Below, one piece after another: positions 62,939-64,000 of a stretch of DNA of 64,000 nucleotides. The stretch comes from Bradyrhizobium iriomotense (GTDB lineage: Bacteria; Pseudomonadota; Alphaproteobacteria; Rhizobiales; Xanthobacteraceae). The stretch covers positions 59,659 through 123,658 of the forward strand of contig NZ_BSOW01000032.1 in the NCBI RefSeq assembly GCF_030160715.1, written 5' to 3'. Under the pieces are notes generated by a model. That model did not search any database. It saw nothing but the letters and a program-made list of their open reading frames with translations, and was not told the DNA's origin. How positions within the stretch are numbered: position 1 is the stretch's first letter; each line of letters starts with the position of its first letter. The position numbers and the translations under genes are program-made.

Positions 62939-63027
62939 ATGATTATGCCAAGTGGAGATGAGGAAATGAAAAAGCAGATCAAAGAGTTGACCTGCCGTGC
63001 TCTGCATAATGCGGACGCGGCATATTA
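62939..63027. repeat. RIT element right terminal inverted repeat
   Basis: Inverse copy of 59319-59407; the two differences are C for T and A for T in the same reading direction. Beyond 63027 the sequence is not strawberry-notch DNA. Confidence 0.9.
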
Positions 63028-63386
63028 GAGAGCGTTTTTAGATTGGCGGCGCGTGGTTCGGTACCCAACACGAGCACTCGCGAGGGGCGCCGGCAATCTA
63101 AAAACGTGTTGGACGAAGCCGCGGGCACGCCGCTGCAGCTATGGGTGTTGAATCACTGCGCCGTTATTTGTGGACGTCGTGATCTGGACTGGAGACAAGT
63201 CCAAAGCGGACATTGTCATGAAAGTACTGGGTGGAAGCGACATCTGGGAAGCGAAGTAGCCGAAAAATGCGAAGCGCCGGAGGTTTGACGTCGGAAGAAC
63301 GACAACAGGGCATCTATCGGCTGCCACGGCGGCCGGAAGAATTGCGAAATGGAAGGTGGCGGTTCTTGGTTGATCGAGGTCTCGCA
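63028..63386. other. sequence between RIT element and IS91 transposase, with an inverted repeat
   Basis: No gene is seen. CGTTTTTAGATTG (63033-63045) and its exact inverse CAATCTAAAAACG (63094-63106) flank about 48 bp and could form a hairpin or belong to an IS end. The terminus of the IS91-type element must lie in this stretch, but I could not place it. Confidence 0.5.
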
Positions 63387-64000
63387 TCAAGAAGTGTCCG
63401 GTGAACGAGCGGCACTGAACGAACCTGGCTGCAAGACCTCGACGCACACCATGTGGCCTTGATGACAGGATGGACATTGACGCAAGGAAGCGGCATTGCA
63501 GTGCTCAGCCTTCTCGGGGCAATCGGATGGCTCTTCCGGCTCCGAACGTGCATCGGCGGATATCATTCCGAGCAGTTCACGGCAGCGAGCGAGCTTTTGC
63601 TTGCGGTAGCGGTTACCCAGAAAACCATAGTAGCGAATACGTTTGAAGCCTTCGGGCAGGACATGGATGAGGAAACGCCGAATGAACTCCCCGACGTCCA
63701 GCGTCATTACTCTCTGCTGGCTTCCGTGGCGGTAATCCTTCCATCGAAAGCGTACTTTGCTGTCTTCGATATCGATGACACGGCTGTTGCTGATCGCTAC
63801 CCGATGCGTATAGCGGCCGACATAGTGCACAACCTGTTCGGCGCTGCCAAATGGCGGCTTGGCGTAGACAATCCAATTGATTCTGCGGACATCGTTCAGA
63901 TAGCGCTGAAACGCAGCCGGATCACGCAACGGTTCCAGCGACGAGAAGAATTGTAGCTCGCCGGTATCGAACGACTTTTGCAAGGCGCTGAGAAATAGCC
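63387..64000 (-). mobile_element. IS91-family transposase, C-terminal part, runs off the window
   Basis: The frame is open to the last base. Residues such as LFLSALQKSFDTGELQFFSS and INWIVYAKPPFGSAEQVVHYVGRYTHRVAISNSRV (catalytic-tyrosine neighbourhood) match the rolling-circle IS91/IS801 group. FIRRFLIHVLPEGFKRIRYYGFLGNRYR and CPSCHQGHM also match. The N-terminal zinc-binding domain and first catalytic part lie beyond the edge. IS91 elements move by one-ended transposition and can pick up neighbouring DNA. Confidence 0.88.

Larger units (their letters stand above)
59319..63027 (-). mobile_element. RIT (Recombinase In Trio) element with 89-bp terminal inverted repeats
   Basis: Three tyrosine-recombinase genes, each overlapping the next by ATGA, are bounded by inverted repeats at 59319-59407 and 62939-63027 that agree at 87 of 89 positions by my alignment. 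The left repeat abuts the interrupted strawberry-notch gene. This is the organisation of RIT elements. No target duplication is obvious (TTA-CGTGC on the left, TTA-GAGAG on the right). Confidence 0.85.

Noticed and set aside
1..64000. CRISPR arrays, rRNA genes, riboswitches, trb/virB mating-pore genes and luxI/traR genes
   Set aside because: I looked for regular spaced repeats and the typical protein motifs on both strands and found none in this window.

Overview
The window looks like accessory (island) DNA from a Bradyrhizobium-type alphaproteobacterium. Pointers are the rhizobial-type porin with the AADLPVKA mature N-terminus, the rhizobial ICE gene set (RlxS/TraG/TraF/RdfS/FseA/QseM-like genes, DUF736, DUF2840, DUF2285), and many IS remnants. 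The assignment is an inference from protein families; no rRNA or complete tRNA is present to confirm it.

Region 1 (1-21.4 kb) is a phosphonate locus. A long minus-strand operon (20459 down to 7664) encodes a peptide-type ABC importer (binding protein, two permeases, fused double ATPase), the C-P lyase core phnG-H-I-J-K-L, a truncated DUF1045 2H phosphodiesterase, an alkaline-phosphatase-superfamily phosphodiesterase and phnM. A PhnF-like GntR regulator is divergent from it. A near-palindromic operator candidate in that divergent promoter recurs as a perfect 18-bp palindrome upstream of the porin gene (5508-7016), which suggests that the porin belongs to the same regulon. To the left are a SelA-like PLP enzyme (cut by the window edge), a methyltransferase, an MFS transporter and a second PhnF-like regulator.

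Region 2 (21.4-25.4 kb) is a scrap yard: a frameshifted IS630 element, a fragment of another transposase, the 5' half of a tRNA gene, a broken phosphonolipid-type cytidylyltransferase and an intact CDP-alcohol phosphatidyltransferase. Region 3 (25.4-32.3 kb) is a GC-richer second phosphonate locus: amidase, phosphonoacetate hydrolase and a phosphodiesterase, flanked by decayed ABC transporter genes and a divergent SorC-type regulator. Region 4 (32.4-38.1 kb) groups mostly exported proteins: a collagen-like glycine-rich protein, an HExxH metallopeptidase, a DUF1353 protein, an S1/P1 nuclease and an SGNH hydrolase, plus a frameshifted LOG-family gene.

Region 5 (38.2-59.3 kb) is the mobility and maintenance backbone of an integrative conjugative element: copG, traG, rlxS, lytic transglycosylase, DUF736, traF, DUF2840, RHH protein, parA, repA, an rdfS-like excisionase, a split fseA-like activator (possible programmed +1 frameshift), qseM-like and qseC-like regulators around a perfect 31-bp palindrome, then DUF736, cspA, a methyltransferase, small conserved genes, a HEPN/Toprim protein, DUF2493, a Toprim primase-like gene and the C-terminal half of a strawberry-notch helicase gene. 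That helicase gene is cut by a 3.7-kb Recombinase-In-Trio (RIT) element with 89-bp terminal inverted repeats (59319-63027). The window ends in an IS91-family transposase running off the right edge. No trb mating-pore genes, integrase next to an intact tRNA, or luxI/traR genes are visible.
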